From a virus: a stretch of 64,000 nt of DNA. The translations under genes and the position numbers were made by a program. Under the pieces are notes generated by a model that did no database searches, had not been told where the DNA came from, and saw only the letters and a list, made by a program, of their open reading frames with translations. This document shows positions 56,174-63,870 of the stretch, in pieces (position 1 is the stretch's first letter; every line of letters starts with the position of its first letter). The DNA is taken from positions 48,819 through 112,818 of IMG/VR virus record IMGVR_UViG_3300048999_000056; one strand, written 5' to 3'.

Positions 56174-56488
56174 ATGAATGTGCTTGTTGACGCAGCGATT
56201 GACGAACTGACCTCTGTTGCGCTGTTCGGTTTGGAACGCCAGCCGTTGCCTTACACGTTGACTGATACGGGGCTGGTTGCCATTGCCATAGTAGACCGCT
56301 ACGGCAATCCCGATTTGGTGCTGGTGACGCTGAAGGAATTTATCGACGAGTTTCTCAATTCTGAATATATTGAAGATGACGTGTGGAACTCTGCTTGGTT
56401 CTACGATCCATTGCTCGATGACTTCTTGGCAGCAACCATGTGGTGGTGGAACGCGGACGAGGACGAAGAGCATGCCGAAATCGCATAA
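56174..56488 (+). CDS. Small acidic protein, unknown
   Basis: 104 residues; AGGGGG upstream. Beta-alpha mix (LVAIAIVDRYGNPDLVLVTL) with a strongly acidic end (WWWNADEDEEHAEIA). First gene of the right block, so probably expressed early. Overlaps the next start by 17 bases. A DNA mimic is possible from the acidity, but unproven. Confidence 0.65.
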   Translation: MNVLVDAAIDELTSVALFGLERQPLPYTLTDTGLVAIAIVDRYGNPDLVLVTLKEFIDEFLNSEYIEDDVWNSAWFYDPLLDDFLAATMWWWNADEDEEHAEIA

Positions 56489-57617
56489 TCATCTGTGCCG
56501 CGAGGTCGGTCTGACGTTGTGGCATAGCATGACCGGCGAGCAGGCATGGGCGATGGACGCCATCTGTGACAGCCAGGACGTGCCTGCCAATCCGATCACG
56601 TGGCTGCAGGAATGGGCGATCGAGCTGGGCGGCTATGGTCTGGCTGGGGTGGCTGTCGTGCCGTTCTGGCAGCGCCTGCCAGCCAATCCGCCCAGGTATC
56701 TGATTATCGTGACGAAGATCATAGACCAACTGCGTGCGAAGGTTGCCGAGTTGTCGAAGAAACCTCGGACCGGCCAGCGCTCGCGGCGTAGCGGTCCGAT
56801 CCCGCCCGAGTGGAAATACCATTATGCCGAAGCCGCTGAGATCGTTGGCAAGACGTGCTGGATATGCGAAGTTGATGTTGATGACGGCTGGGAGCTGATC
56901 CATATCGGACATAAGCCGTGCTACTTTTGCCTTGGGCATTTTGCCGAAATTGTCGAGCGGCAGGAGAGAACTGGCGAGACTCGTCAAGGCGCAGCAGGCG
57001 GTGTGCGTGCGGTGTTCCGATGGGCTGCCCGGCAGGCGAAGCAACGAAAGGAGGAAGGGGTGGCCGACGAGAGCAAACCACCGGAGCAATCCGGTCACTG
57101 GTTGAACGACATGCTACGTGATGTTGGCAACGAGATATACGGCAAAGGATATGCGGCGGGCCTCGTCGCTGGTAAGGCGCAGAGCGCGGATGGTACATAT
57201 CAGCAAGGCTACGACAAGGCAAAACTCGATCTGCAGCACGAGATCGATACTCAAGTAGCTGACGCGTTTGCCCGTGGTGAGGCGGCAGGCGAGGAACTAG
57301 GCTTCAAGCGTGGCTGCGAACAAGCTAAGCGCGTGCACGAAGCAACGCGTAAACGCCGCACGCGCAAACCAAAAGGCAAGCAAGACGGAGAGGAGCAGGT
57401 TTCGGAAGACGCCAGAGCCAAGGATGATCGTATTGCTGAGTTCTTGCGCGAGAAACAAGTGTGGCTGCAAGTCGGCTCGGTTGGCGCTGGCGTCGGCTTA
57501 GATAAATCAACTGCGTACAGTTCCTTGCAGCGTTTGGCGGAAAGCAAGCGGGTCTCAGTTAAACGAAGTGGCGGTGAAGTGTTTTACCACTACTACGATG
57601 GTGTATCGCCAACGTGA
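56472..57617 (+). CDS. Zinc and winged-helix protein, unknown
   Basis: 381 residues; ATG 56472. A Cys set in the middle (CWICEVDVDDG ... KPCYFCLGHF) suggests a zinc site. Then a helical stretch with AAGLVAGKAQSADGTYQQGY (long, charged), a basic region (KRRTRKPKGKQDGEEQ), and a C-terminal winged helix (VGLDKSTAYSSLQRLAESKR). Probably a DNA-binding protein of the early right operon. May be a fusion of two parts. Confidence 0.65.
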   Translation: MPKSHNHLCREVGLTLWHSMTGEQAWAMDAICDSQDVPANPITWLQEWAIELGGYGLAGVAVVPFWQRLPANPPRYLIIVTKIIDQLRAKVAELSKKPRTGQRSRRSGPIPPEWKYHYAEAAEIVGKTCWICEVDVDDGWELIHIGHKPCYFCLGHFAEIVERQERTGETRQGAAGGVRAVFRWAARQAKQRKEEGVADESKPPEQSGHWLNDMLRDVGNEIYGKGYAAGLVAGKAQSADGTYQQGYDKAKLDLQHEIDTQVADAFARGEAAGEELGFKRGCEQAKRVHEATRKRRTRKPKGKQDGEEQVSEDARAKDDRIAEFLREKQVWLQVGSVGAGVGLDKSTAYSSLQRLAESKRVSVKRSGGEVFYHYYDGVSPT

Positions 57618-57645
57618 AAAACCATTTCGGTATATATAAGATGGC
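57605..57645 (+). promoter_or_regulatory. GTATATATAA promoter candidate with hairpin leader
   Basis: CCAACGTG (57609-57616), 13 bases, then GTATATATAAG (57630-57640), resembling the leftward TCAACACG-GTATATA pairs but with AACGTG. A stem GGCA-GCGAA/TTCGC-TGCC at ~57644-57662 follows in the leader before ATG 57711. Confidence 0.5.
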
Positions 57646-57710
57646 AAGCGAAAATTCGCTGCCTGTCTTTTCGACAAAAGGCATCATGCGTATCGTAAGG
57701 AGACTTGACT

Positions 57711-58478
57711 ATGGACGGAGCTGAAGGCGCCGGTGGAACCGGCAACGACAACGATAACGGCAATGGTAACAGCGGCATCGGCGGGGGCGGTTTCGATAGC
57801 GGTGGCTTCGATACTGGCAACGCGTCGAACGGCCCGATGGGTGCAACCGGTGACGACTTCGGGTCCAACAGCGGTAGTTTCGGCACAACTGGCAATGCGG
57901 TTGATGCCTTGGGTGCTGGATTGGCTGCGACCGTAGCCGGTGATCCTCTATCAACCGCCGCAGACTTGGGTAAAGACTTGGGCGTGGCAGCGTCCGTTGC
58001 GGGAGTTGCCGTCGGGATTGCTACTGGTAGTCCGGCGACAGCGGGCATCAGTGCAATGTCGCTTGGCAGTCAGATCAGCGGCTCCACGGAAGCGCTCGGT
58101 CATGCTGCCCATGATGTCGGTCAATCGATCGGCGGGTTTGGCTTCGATGCGGAAACCTCCACTTCGACATCAGGTCCGGCGTCAACCAGCAACGACAGTG
58201 ACGCTGCCTGGAATCAGGTGTTCTCTGCTCCGGCGGCGCAGGGATCGTCTGCCGAGCTGGCACCGGTCACGTCGGCTGCGGCAAGCGCGTCGAGCGCTGG
58301 CGGCGGCGCGGCGCAGTTCCAAGACTTCCTGACCAGTCAGGGGATTGCGTTCACGGTGGACAACCCGACGCCCGCGCCTGCTGCAGCTGCACCACCGATT
58401 GCAGCGTCAACGGCGTCGCCTGGACCGGCGGCGTTCCAAGCCTTTCTGACCAGTCAGCATATCGCGTTTACAACCTGA
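57711..58478 (+). CDS. Gly/Ala-rich protein with duplicated FLTSQxIAFT motif
   Basis: 255 residues; ATG 57711 follows AAGGAGAC (a TTG six bases earlier is unlikely). N-terminal Gly/Asn/Asp low complexity, a hydrophobic/amphipathic middle (~60-140, ADLGKDLGVAASVAGVAVGI), then two copies of AxFQxFLTSQxIAFT near 205-220 and 240-255, each after a Pro/Ala linker. Could be a virion-associated or membrane-interacting protein; unknown. Confidence 0.62.
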   Translation: MDGAEGAGGTGNDNDNGNGNSGIGGGGFDSGGFDTGNASNGPMGATGDDFGSNSGSFGTTGNAVDALGAGLAATVAGDPLSTAADLGKDLGVAASVAGVAVGIATGSPATAGISAMSLGSQISGSTEALGHAAHDVGQSIGGFGFDAETSTSTSGPASTSNDSDAAWNQVFSAPAAQGSSAELAPVTSAAASASSAGGGAAQFQDFLTSQGIAFTVDNPTPAPAAAAPPIAASTASPGPAAFQAFLTSQHIAFTT

Positions 58479-58492
58479 GGAGATCACTGGCC

Positions 58493-58699
58493 ATGCTAAC
58501 GCGCTTTGTGCTGTCACCTAGCCGCTTGCGCTGGAAGAGTGTCGGGTGGCCGCTGCTCATGGGCGCGCTGCTTGCGTTCAACGTGTGGGCGAACTGGGGA
58601 ACGATCAACGAAACGCATCCGAACGTCCTGCTCGGCGCGCTCGGGCTTGCCGTCGCCTTCGGGATGTCGGTCATGCTGCTGTTCAACCAGCGCCCGTGA
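58493..58699 (+). CDS. Two-span membrane protein, paralogue of 58759 product
   Basis: 68 residues; ATG 58493 follows GAGGAG. Spans ~18-36 (GWPLLMGALLAFNVWANWGT) and ~45-63 (VLLGALGLAVAFGMSVMLLF). R.KSVG....M...AFNVWA.W is shared with the next gene product. Its own terminator follows. Confidence 0.7.
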   Translation: MLTRFVLSPSRLRWKSVGWPLLMGALLAFNVWANWGTINETHPNVLLGALGLAVAFGMSVMLLFNQRP

Positions 58700-58703
58700 A
58701 ACC

Positions 58704-58742
58704 TTCGCCGGTGGCGTGTCAGACCGCGTCACCGGTTTTCTT
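58704..58742 (+). terminator. Terminator after first two-span gene
   Basis: Stem CCGGTGGCG/CGCgtCACCGG (58708-58716 and 58725-58735, two-base bulge) followed by TTTTCTTTTGG. Confidence 0.75.
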
Positions 58743-58758
58743 TTGGGGATCAACGTCA

Positions 58759-58953
58759 ATGCAAATGCGAAAGCCTGACGAGACGCAGCGTTACAAGACG
58801 GTCGGTCTGTTGTTTGCAATGTCTATCATGTTCGCGTTCGACGTATGGGCGGAGTGGGACCTCGTCGCGGCGCACAAAGGGCAGTTGTTCGGTTTCGCGG
58901 TCATGGCGGGCACGATCGGCGGATTGCTCGCGCTGGCGTTGCGCGGGGAGTAA
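58759..58953 (+). CDS. Two-span membrane protein, paralogue of 58493 product
   Basis: 64 residues; ATG 58759 follows GGGGATC. QRYKTVGLLFAMSIMFAFDV then WAEW aligns with the preceding gene; second span ~43-60 (GFAVMAGTIGGLLALALRGE). Tandem duplication with each copy followed by a terminator. Membrane role, possibly exclusion or lysis regulation; unknown. Confidence 0.7.
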   Translation: MQMRKPDETQRYKTVGLLFAMSIMFAFDVWAEWDLVAAHKGQLFGFAVMAGTIGGLLALALRGE

Positions 58954-58978
58954 ACCCGAGCCTCAGAACTGAGCTGAC

Positions 58979-59009
58979 CGAAGCCGCCATTGCGCGGCTT
59001 TTTGTTTTC
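58979..59009 (+). terminator. Terminator after second two-span gene
   Basis: AGCCGC-cattgc-GCGGCT (58982-58999) followed by TTTTGTTTT. No promoter for the next gene (59078) is obvious. Confidence 0.78.
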
Positions 59010-59077
59010 TGGATTGCTATGGCTGCATGGAGGAACCGAATGAGATCGCGGATTGCTGATGCTGAAAGGTGGCGAGC

Positions 59078-59560
59078 ATGACCAAGAAGGATCGCGTGGC
59101 AGCCCCTGAAGCGCCCTGGTGGGCATCCGAGCTGGCAAGCTACTGGGCGACGGGGGCGGCGGGCAAGGATACCCAGAGGGCTGCCGCAGCGGCGCTCAGG
59201 ACGATCGGCGACCTGCACCATCTGGCGCAGGGTGTTGCCGATAGTGATGACGACGATTGCTCGCAGAGCCTGCGTCAGCTTGCGACGGTCACGTTGCAGG
59301 CATGCGGGCTCGACCTCTCGCATATCGATAGCGGCCTCTATGGCAAGGTTCCAATCCAGATGCTGGCGGACCTGATGGCGGGCCTGCGCCACCACTTCAA
59401 GCCCGGCGCCGAGGTAGACGTTGTGCGCGTGATCACTGGAATGTTGATCGCATCGCTTAATCAGGTGCCTTTGCGCGTGCGTGAGGCGGCGTTGACGGAA
59501 ATGCTTGGTCTGCTGGCGACAACGGTAGACTGCGACAAGGAGCATCCTGACGATGGGTAA
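59078..59560 (+). CDS. Unknown helical protein
   Basis: 160 residues; ATG 59078 follows AAAGGTGG. Helical throughout (TQRAAAAALRTIGDLHHLAQ, QMLADLMAGLRHHFKPGAEV). Acidic C-terminus. Overlaps the next start by eight bases. Family not recognised. Confidence 0.65.
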   Translation: MTKKDRVAAPEAPWWASELASYWATGAAGKDTQRAAAAALRTIGDLHHLAQGVADSDDDDCSQSLRQLATVTLQACGLDLSHIDSGLYGKVPIQMLADLMAGLRHHFKPGAEVDVVRVITGMLIASLNQVPLRVREAALTEMLGLLATTVDCDKEHPDDG

Positions 59561-59714
59561 GCGACGCAGACCGCGAAGCAGATCGTGCCGGTGGTGGTGG
59601 CGGTGGTTCTGCAATGCGCCGCACGATCCCGTATACCATTCATGGCAATGCAGGGTGTGTCGGCGGATCACCTACGATTGGCGAGGCAAGTTGACAGGAG
59701 AACAGGAATTATGA
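59553..59714 (+). CDS. 53-residue Cys/Trp-rich zinc-ribbon-like protein
   Basis: ATG 59553 follows AAGGAG inside the previous gene. Very basic N-terminus (MGKRRRPRSRSCRWWWRW), then CNAPHDPVYHSWQCRVCRRI with four Cys spaced like a zinc ribbon. Stop overlaps the next ATG (ATGA). Function unknown. Confidence 0.62.
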   Translation: MGKRRRPRSRSCRWWWRWFCNAPHDPVYHSWQCRVCRRITYDWRGKLTGEQEL

Positions 59715-60496
59715 CAGACCAGCGTTCGCGCGTCCCATTCGTGCTGGCTTCAACCGAGCACGGCACGATGATTCTTAACCGCCTCGACCAGTGCACTTCG
59801 GCCAACGCAACATTCGGCGTCGGCTATGACCTGCTGGAAACCGGCGCCTATGAACCGTCCGAATGTTCGCTGATGCTGCGCCTGCTGCAGCATCGCCGGC
59901 AGCACTACGGCGACGGCGTGATCATGCTGGACGGTGGCGCCAATATCGGCACGCATACGGTCCTCATGGCGCGCGCCATGTCCGACTGGGGGCAGGTTGT
60001 CGCTGTCGAACCGCAGGAGCGTATCTACTATGCGCTATGCGGCAACATTGCGTTGAACAATTGCTTCAATGCATGGGCGGTGCACGCTGCGCTCGGCAAC
60101 GAAAACGTCAGTCTCGTTATGCCCGGTGTCGATTACCAACGTCCGGCCAGCTACGGCAGCCTTGAACTCAGGCCGCGTACGCAGAACATCGGACAGGACC
60201 TCGACCTGAGCACGAATGCGTTGGACGAGGTTGTGTCCCGCACAGTGGACTCATTCGACTTCGACCGTCTGGACCTGATGAAGCTGGACATCGAGGGCAT
60301 GGAGCTGCAAGCGCTGGAGGGTGCTCGTCATACGATCGGCGACTGCCTGCCGATCATCTTCGCCGAATGCCTGAAGGTGCCGGCTGACGAGATCGGCAAG
60401 TTCCTGCTGCCGTTTGGTTATCGGTATCGCCTGTTCACGCGCAACCTTGTCGCAGTGCATGAAACCGATCCGACGTTGAAGGAGCTGGAGGTCTGA
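59711..60496 (+). CDS. FkbM-family SAM methyltransferase
   Basis: 261 residues; AGGAGAACAGG upstream. SAM motif IMLDGGANIGTHTVLMARA, acidic GQVVAVEPQERIYY, and the FkbM end LMKLDIEGMELQALEGARHT then IIFAECLK. FkbM-type enzymes methylate sugars or small molecules. A phage copy may modify glycans or DNA-linked groups; target unknown. Only enzyme recognised in the right block. Confidence 0.85.
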   Translation: MTDQRSRVPFVLASTEHGTMILNRLDQCTSANATFGVGYDLLETGAYEPSECSLMLRLLQHRRQHYGDGVIMLDGGANIGTHTVLMARAMSDWGQVVAVEPQERIYYALCGNIALNNCFNAWAVHAALGNENVSLVMPGVDYQRPASYGSLELRPRTQNIGQDLDLSTNALDEVVSRTVDSFDFDRLDLMKLDIEGMELQALEGARHTIGDCLPIIFAECLKVPADEIGKFLLPFGYRYRLFTRNLVAVHETDPTLKELEV

Positions 60497-60633
60497 TGTC
60501 GATAGGTGCTGGGATTGCTATCGCCGGGATATGGTTGGCGGTGGGATTGTGCGCGTGGCATGTTGAAGACGGATATGTTGTGCCCATTGCATTCTTTGCG
60601 ATGATCGCAACATTCGCAATTGCGATACACTAG
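60496..60633 (+). CDS. 45-residue membrane protein
   Basis: ATG 60496 overlaps the methyltransferase stop (TGATG). Two hydrophobic stretches (IGAGIAIAGIWLAVGLCAW; VVPIAFFAMIATFAIAI). Function unknown. Confidence 0.62.
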   Translation: MSIGAGIAIAGIWLAVGLCAWHVEDGYVVPIAFFAMIATFAIAIH

Positions 60634-60642
60634 GAGACAACG

Positions 60643-60840
60643 ATGAAGCTGAGCAGAGACGAAAAGATCGGCATCGTTGTTTCATCCGGCGGACTTGGCG
60701 GTGTGGTGCTGTTCGCAGCATGGTTGACGCATGTCATCGTATGCTTCAAAGCAGGACTGTGGGGTTTCTTGATTGCCGGTGCCATCTTCTTTCCCGTCGC
60801 CATCGTGCACGGGATCGGGATATGGCTACGCGCATGGTGA
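60643..60840 (+). CDS. Two-span membrane protein
   Basis: 65 residues; TAGGAGACAACG upstream. Spans ~9-29 (IGIVVSSGGLGGVVLFAAWL) and ~40-58 (GFLIAGAIFFPVAIVHGIGI). Function unknown. Confidence 0.65.
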   Translation: MKLSRDEKIGIVVSSGGLGGVVLFAAWLTHVIVCFKAGLWGFLIAGAIFFPVAIVHGIGIWLRAW

Positions 60841-60848
60841 GGGATGTT

Positions 60849-61229
60849 ATGACGGTTTCCGAGTTGCGGAGATTACTGGCCCGTGCTCCGAGTGAGATGC
60901 CGGTTGGTGCGACAGATGGTGACGGTGTCTCGGCTGAAATCCAGTTTGCCGGCGTTGTCAGCGATGACAGGACAGGCAAGCAGTTCTTCCTGATCCATCC
61001 GAACGGTGGCGTTCCTGTTTACGAGAGGTTGGAGGCAAACGCGATGAACAAAGCCGAATTGTGCAAGAGGCTACGCGGACTGGTTGACGCGCTTGAACTG
61101 ATGCCGGACGAGTTTGTCAACATGGGGTTGCCGTTGATCCGTGTAACAGTGCCGGGCCGCGACGCGGACGGCAATCGTATTGTATTGATGGTTGGAGGGG
61201 AATATGCCGCAGACACCGACGAAGGATGA
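60849..61229 (+). CDS. Small mixed protein with possible internal start
   Basis: 126 residues; ATG 60849 follows GAGGG (an ATG at 60834 is the alternative). First half MTVSELRRLLARAPSEMPVG then beta strands; the second half begins at an internal Met with its own GGAGG (KAELCKRLRGLVDALELMPD) and could be made separately. Function unknown. Confidence 0.62.
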   Translation: MTVSELRRLLARAPSEMPVGATDGDGVSAEIQFAGVVSDDRTGKQFFLIHPNGGVPVYERLEANAMNKAELCKRLRGLVDALELMPDEFVNMGLPLIRVTVPGRDADGNRIVLMVGGEYAADTDEG

Positions 61230-61416
61230 TACGGCGGACAGCGCAAAGCTGTTGATTGACAGCGTGACCAAAGCGTTGAAGCGCGGGGTTGAACACTACG
61301 ACAAGCGCGGTAGGCGGTTGTGGACCGTCCGCGATGTCCTGAGCGCCCTGCAACGGGATGGCGAGATCGAGCTATGCGAGAAAGGCGGTGGGGCCGGTGA
61401 TCAGAATGACACCTGA
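61204..61416 (+). CDS. Small helical protein, unknown
   Basis: 70 residues; ATG 61204 follows GGAGGGGAAT and overlaps the previous gene by 26 bases. Helical, charged (LLIDSVTKALKRGVEHYDKR). No family recognised. Confidence 0.62.
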   Translation: MPQTPTKDDTADSAKLLIDSVTKALKRGVEHYDKRGRRLWTVRDVLSALQRDGEIELCEKGGGAGDQNDT

Positions 61417-62164
61417 TCCGTTCGCTCAGTTGCTCGACGCGCTGCAACAGGTCGTCAATGACGCGAAGATCGGCGCGCTCAAGGCAACGGCGAACGCCAC
61501 ACGCGTAGAGGGCGAACCGCCACGCGTAGACATGCAAGCCGTTCAACGATTCATGGCGGAGCGAGGAATGTCAGAAACAGGTAGAGGCCATTACTACTGG
61601 GTGCGTGTGCGAGGCAACCCGGCTCCTATGATCGGTATGCGTAGCCAGATTTCAGGCGCTTGGTATATATCAGGTGTGGCGGGCGGATATGCCGATGCTG
61701 ATATCGAAGTCATCCGCTCGGTCGAACCATTCGAGCAACCGATGGCTGACTACTGTGCCGCGACAGGTATAGTTGATAAGCCGCCGAAAACACCGCATGA
61801 TCCGCTGAAAGGGCACACGCTGTTGCTGGTCAAGACTTCTAGCGGTTACTCATATTCGGTGCAACCCGAGCGCGCAATGGAAACGGCGATGAAGCTGGCG
61901 CAGACAGAGCCGGTTTACATACTTGACGGTCATACCCGGGAGATTCTCGTGTCGCTGGGAAAAGGGCAAACGATGATCAACAATCCGATCCCCGATGACG
62001 TGCTGGAAGCGATGGCGGACGCGATGCTCGATCCGCCGCTGCGGATTCCGGGCAAGGTGCCGAACGCGGAGGGCAACAAGGTCCGCACGCGCGCCCTGTC
62101 TCGTGCGCTCGCAGCGGCGGAAGAACTCGGCTGGGTGATGGTCAAGGCGGAAACGCGGGAATGA
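61406..62164 (+). CDS. Unknown protein, 252 residues
   Basis: ATG 61406 overlaps the previous gene; site weak. Mixed alpha/beta with an aromatic run GHYYWVRVRGNPAPMIGMRS and Thr/Ser-rich central part (LLLVKTSSGYSYSVQPERAM). The C-terminal ~70 residues are helical (LSRALAAAEELGWVMVKAET). Function unknown. Confidence 0.62.
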   Translation: MTPDPFAQLLDALQQVVNDAKIGALKATANATRVEGEPPRVDMQAVQRFMAERGMSETGRGHYYWVRVRGNPAPMIGMRSQISGAWYISGVAGGYADADIEVIRSVEPFEQPMADYCAATGIVDKPPKTPHDPLKGHTLLLVKTSSGYSYSVQPERAMETAMKLAQTEPVYILDGHTREILVSLGKGQTMINNPIPDDVLEAMADAMLDPPLRIPGKVPNAEGNKVRTRALSRALAAAEELGWVMVKAETRE

Positions 62165-62197
62165 GCCTGCAGATAATCAACGGTAAGGAACTGCATC

Positions 62198-62437
62198 ATG
62201 GCCGTCACTCCGGAACAGACAGCGTTTGTCCATACATTGTCTGACTGCATCGACAACAACAGAGGCGCGCTGAACGAGCAACAGATTGCTGCTGCCTTGT
62301 TTACCGGCGCGCTGTCGCATCTGTCGCACGCCGATGTTACAGACAAGGAGCGGTGGGCTACTCTCGTCGCATGGACGAGTTTTATCAACATGCTGAAGCA
62401 TGACGCCATTGCGAACCTTCTTGTGGGGAAAATGTAG
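62198..62437 (+). CDS. Small helical protein, unknown
   Basis: 79 residues; TAAGGAACT upstream. Helical (LNEQQIAAALFTGALSHLSH, TLVAWTSFINMLKHDAIANL). Ends with TAG overlapping the next GTG. No family recognised. Confidence 0.62.
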   Translation: MAVTPEQTAFVHTLSDCIDNNRGALNEQQIAAALFTGALSHLSHADVTDKERWATLVAWTSFINMLKHDAIANLLVGKM

Positions 62438-62625
62438 TGCCAGTCGTCAACACAGTCGGCGAGCTGCAGGATATCCTGTCGCTCATACCGCAATCAACGC
62501 CGCTCGGGATCAAGATGGGCAGGCTCGTGTTCTACAAACTTGAAGTCAGCATGCTGAAGCGTGAAGACGGTTCCCCGGTCTATTGCATCATAGGAGACAA
62601 GTTATGGCCGCAGCCAGCCGAATGA
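62437..62625 (+). CDS. Small beta protein, unknown
   Basis: 62 residues; GTG start at 62437. Beta-rich (LGIKMGRLVFYKLEVSMLKR, YCIIGDKLW). The helical ELQDILSLIP start suggests a small adaptor. Function unknown. Confidence 0.58.
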   Translation: MPVVNTVGELQDILSLIPQSTPLGIKMGRLVFYKLEVSMLKREDGSPVYCIIGDKLWPQPAE

Positions 62626-62885
62626 ATGACGCCGAGATAGCGGCGGCAATACGCGCCGCCATGGCAGGCAATACGGGCGCCCTGGAAGGGGCCTACATCG
62701 AGAGTTTCGCCCGGCGCGGTATGGAACCCAAGACGTTCCTTGAGGCTGCCGACCTGTGCTCTTCCGTGGCGTTGAGCGCGCCGCATTACACCGGCTTCCA
62801 CGCTGGCTGCAACAGGTGCGCTGCTACGCTGAGGGAAATTGGCGAGGCGTTGGCGAAGCACCTTGATATGTATGGGCGACCGTGA
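62604..62885 (+). CDS. Small Cys-containing helical protein
   Basis: 93 residues; ATG 62604 follows GGAGACAAG and overlaps the previous gene by 22 bases. DAEIAAAIRAAMAGNTGALE then CSSVALSAPHYTGFHAGCNR. Function unknown. Confidence 0.62.
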   Translation: MAAASRMNDAEIAAAIRAAMAGNTGALEGAYIESFARRGMEPKTFLEAADLCSSVALSAPHYTGFHAGCNRCAATLREIGEALAKHLDMYGRP

Positions 62886-63118
62886 TGCGCGTTTATCTCG
62901 GTTATACGATTGTCAACGCCAAGGATGAACTGGATATACAGTGCACCGATGACATGAGCATCGACGATCACTGCATGAGCGGACGCGTGTGGCTCGATCG
63001 CGAACTTGCTCAGGCGGCGTTGGATCACCAGAACAACAGTTTCGGTTATGCTCATGCCGAGCGTCCGTTCAAACTGGCCGATGTCGCGATCGTGGTGAGG
63101 GAGAAAGGCGAGACATGA
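62885..63118 (+). CDS. Small protein, unknown
   Basis: 77 residues; ATG 62885 (TGATG). A GTG three bases earlier is an alternative. Beta-rich start MRVYLGYTIVNAKDELDIQC, then helix and VAIVVREKGET. Function unknown. Confidence 0.6.
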   Translation: MRVYLGYTIVNAKDELDIQCTDDMSIDDHCMSGRVWLDRELAQAALDHQNNSFGYAHAERPFKLADVAIVVREKGET

Positions 63119-63519
63119 CAGCGATCGGTTATGGTCTGTTTCATCAACTCAAGTCAGTAGTAATGGATTACGCAATGGCCGACGAGATAAAGAAGATCGA
63201 ACGCAATGAGCTGCATGAACTGTTCGGCGATACGATACCGGTCGAAGTCATAGACATGCTCTGGGACGAGAAGAACAGTCATCTGACCATCGGCGAAATG
63301 CGCGTCAGGATACGCAAGTTCGCGCATCGCCTGCCATTGCAGAAAACACTTGAACATTGCCAGGCAGCGCACGGTCATGTTGTCGAGGCGCTTGCCATCA
63401 TGCAGTCGCGTCCGGTTGACGAACGATCATCAGCCGTCCAGACACGTATATCGATCAGCGTCAACGAACTCGCGTCGGCCATTGCAAGATTGAAGACCAT
63501 GATCAAAGAAGTGCCCTGA
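63115..63519 (+). CDS. Helical protein, last gene of the right operon
   Basis: 134 residues; AAAGGCGAG upstream, ATGA overlap. Helical coiled-coil character (KIERNELHELFGDTIPVEVI, QKTLEHCQAAHGHVVEALAI, INELASAIARLKTMIK-type end). No motif. The frame continues after the TGA for another ~31 sense codons (see findings). Confidence 0.65.
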   Translation: MTAIGYGLFHQLKSVVMDYAMADEIKKIERNELHELFGDTIPVEVIDMLWDEKNSHLTIGEMRVRIRKFAHRLPLQKTLEHCQAAHGHVVEALAIMQSRPVDERSSAVQTRISISVNELASAIARLKTMIKEVP

Positions 63520-63831
63520 TGGACCTCTACTGCGCCGGAGGGCGGCAAGCGCCTGTCGTATGGCGAGCTGCCGCACATTCTGCATCCCGGCGATACCTTG
63601 AACCTGCATCTTTGACCGCCTCGCCTGAGCGCTGAGCACGACAAGAAAGCCAGGGTTATCAAGCTGCCCAACGGTGCTTGACTGGCTTCCCCTGTTACCC
63701 GTAGTCTCTCCCCCGACTTAGCCGAGCCTGTGGCCCTCCAGGGTGGTATCGTCTGGCACCACCTGGAGTGCGGTAGCTACCGCCTTGTGCACATGCTTCG
63801 TCGAAGTCTCCTGGTACGCAAACAGCCTTTC
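63520..63831 (+). other. Non-coding stretch with coding-like remnants
   Basis: No credible gene start. In the frame of the previous gene, GGKRLSYGELPHILHPGDTL is read after its TGA, then another TGA at 63613-63615 and a short KKARVIKLPNGA segment. An inverted repeat CTCCAGG-TGGT/ACCA-CCTGGAG lies near 63735-63766. May be a decayed gene. Followed by a strong terminator. Confidence 0.35.
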
Positions 63832-63870
63832 AACCTGCATCATCAACACGAATGGTGATGCAGGTTTTTT
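63832..63870 (+). terminator. Strong rho-independent terminator of right operon
   Basis: AACCTGCATCA (63832-63842) pairs with TGATGCAGGTT (63856-63866), then TTTTTT. 11-base perfect stem, 13-base loop. The remaining 130 bases to the window end hold no gene I can support. Confidence 0.88.

Noticed and set aside
63517-63681. Stop-codon recoding of TGA in this phage
   Set aside because: Many genes end at TGA with tight ATGA/TGATG coupling to the next start, so TGA is a normal stop here.
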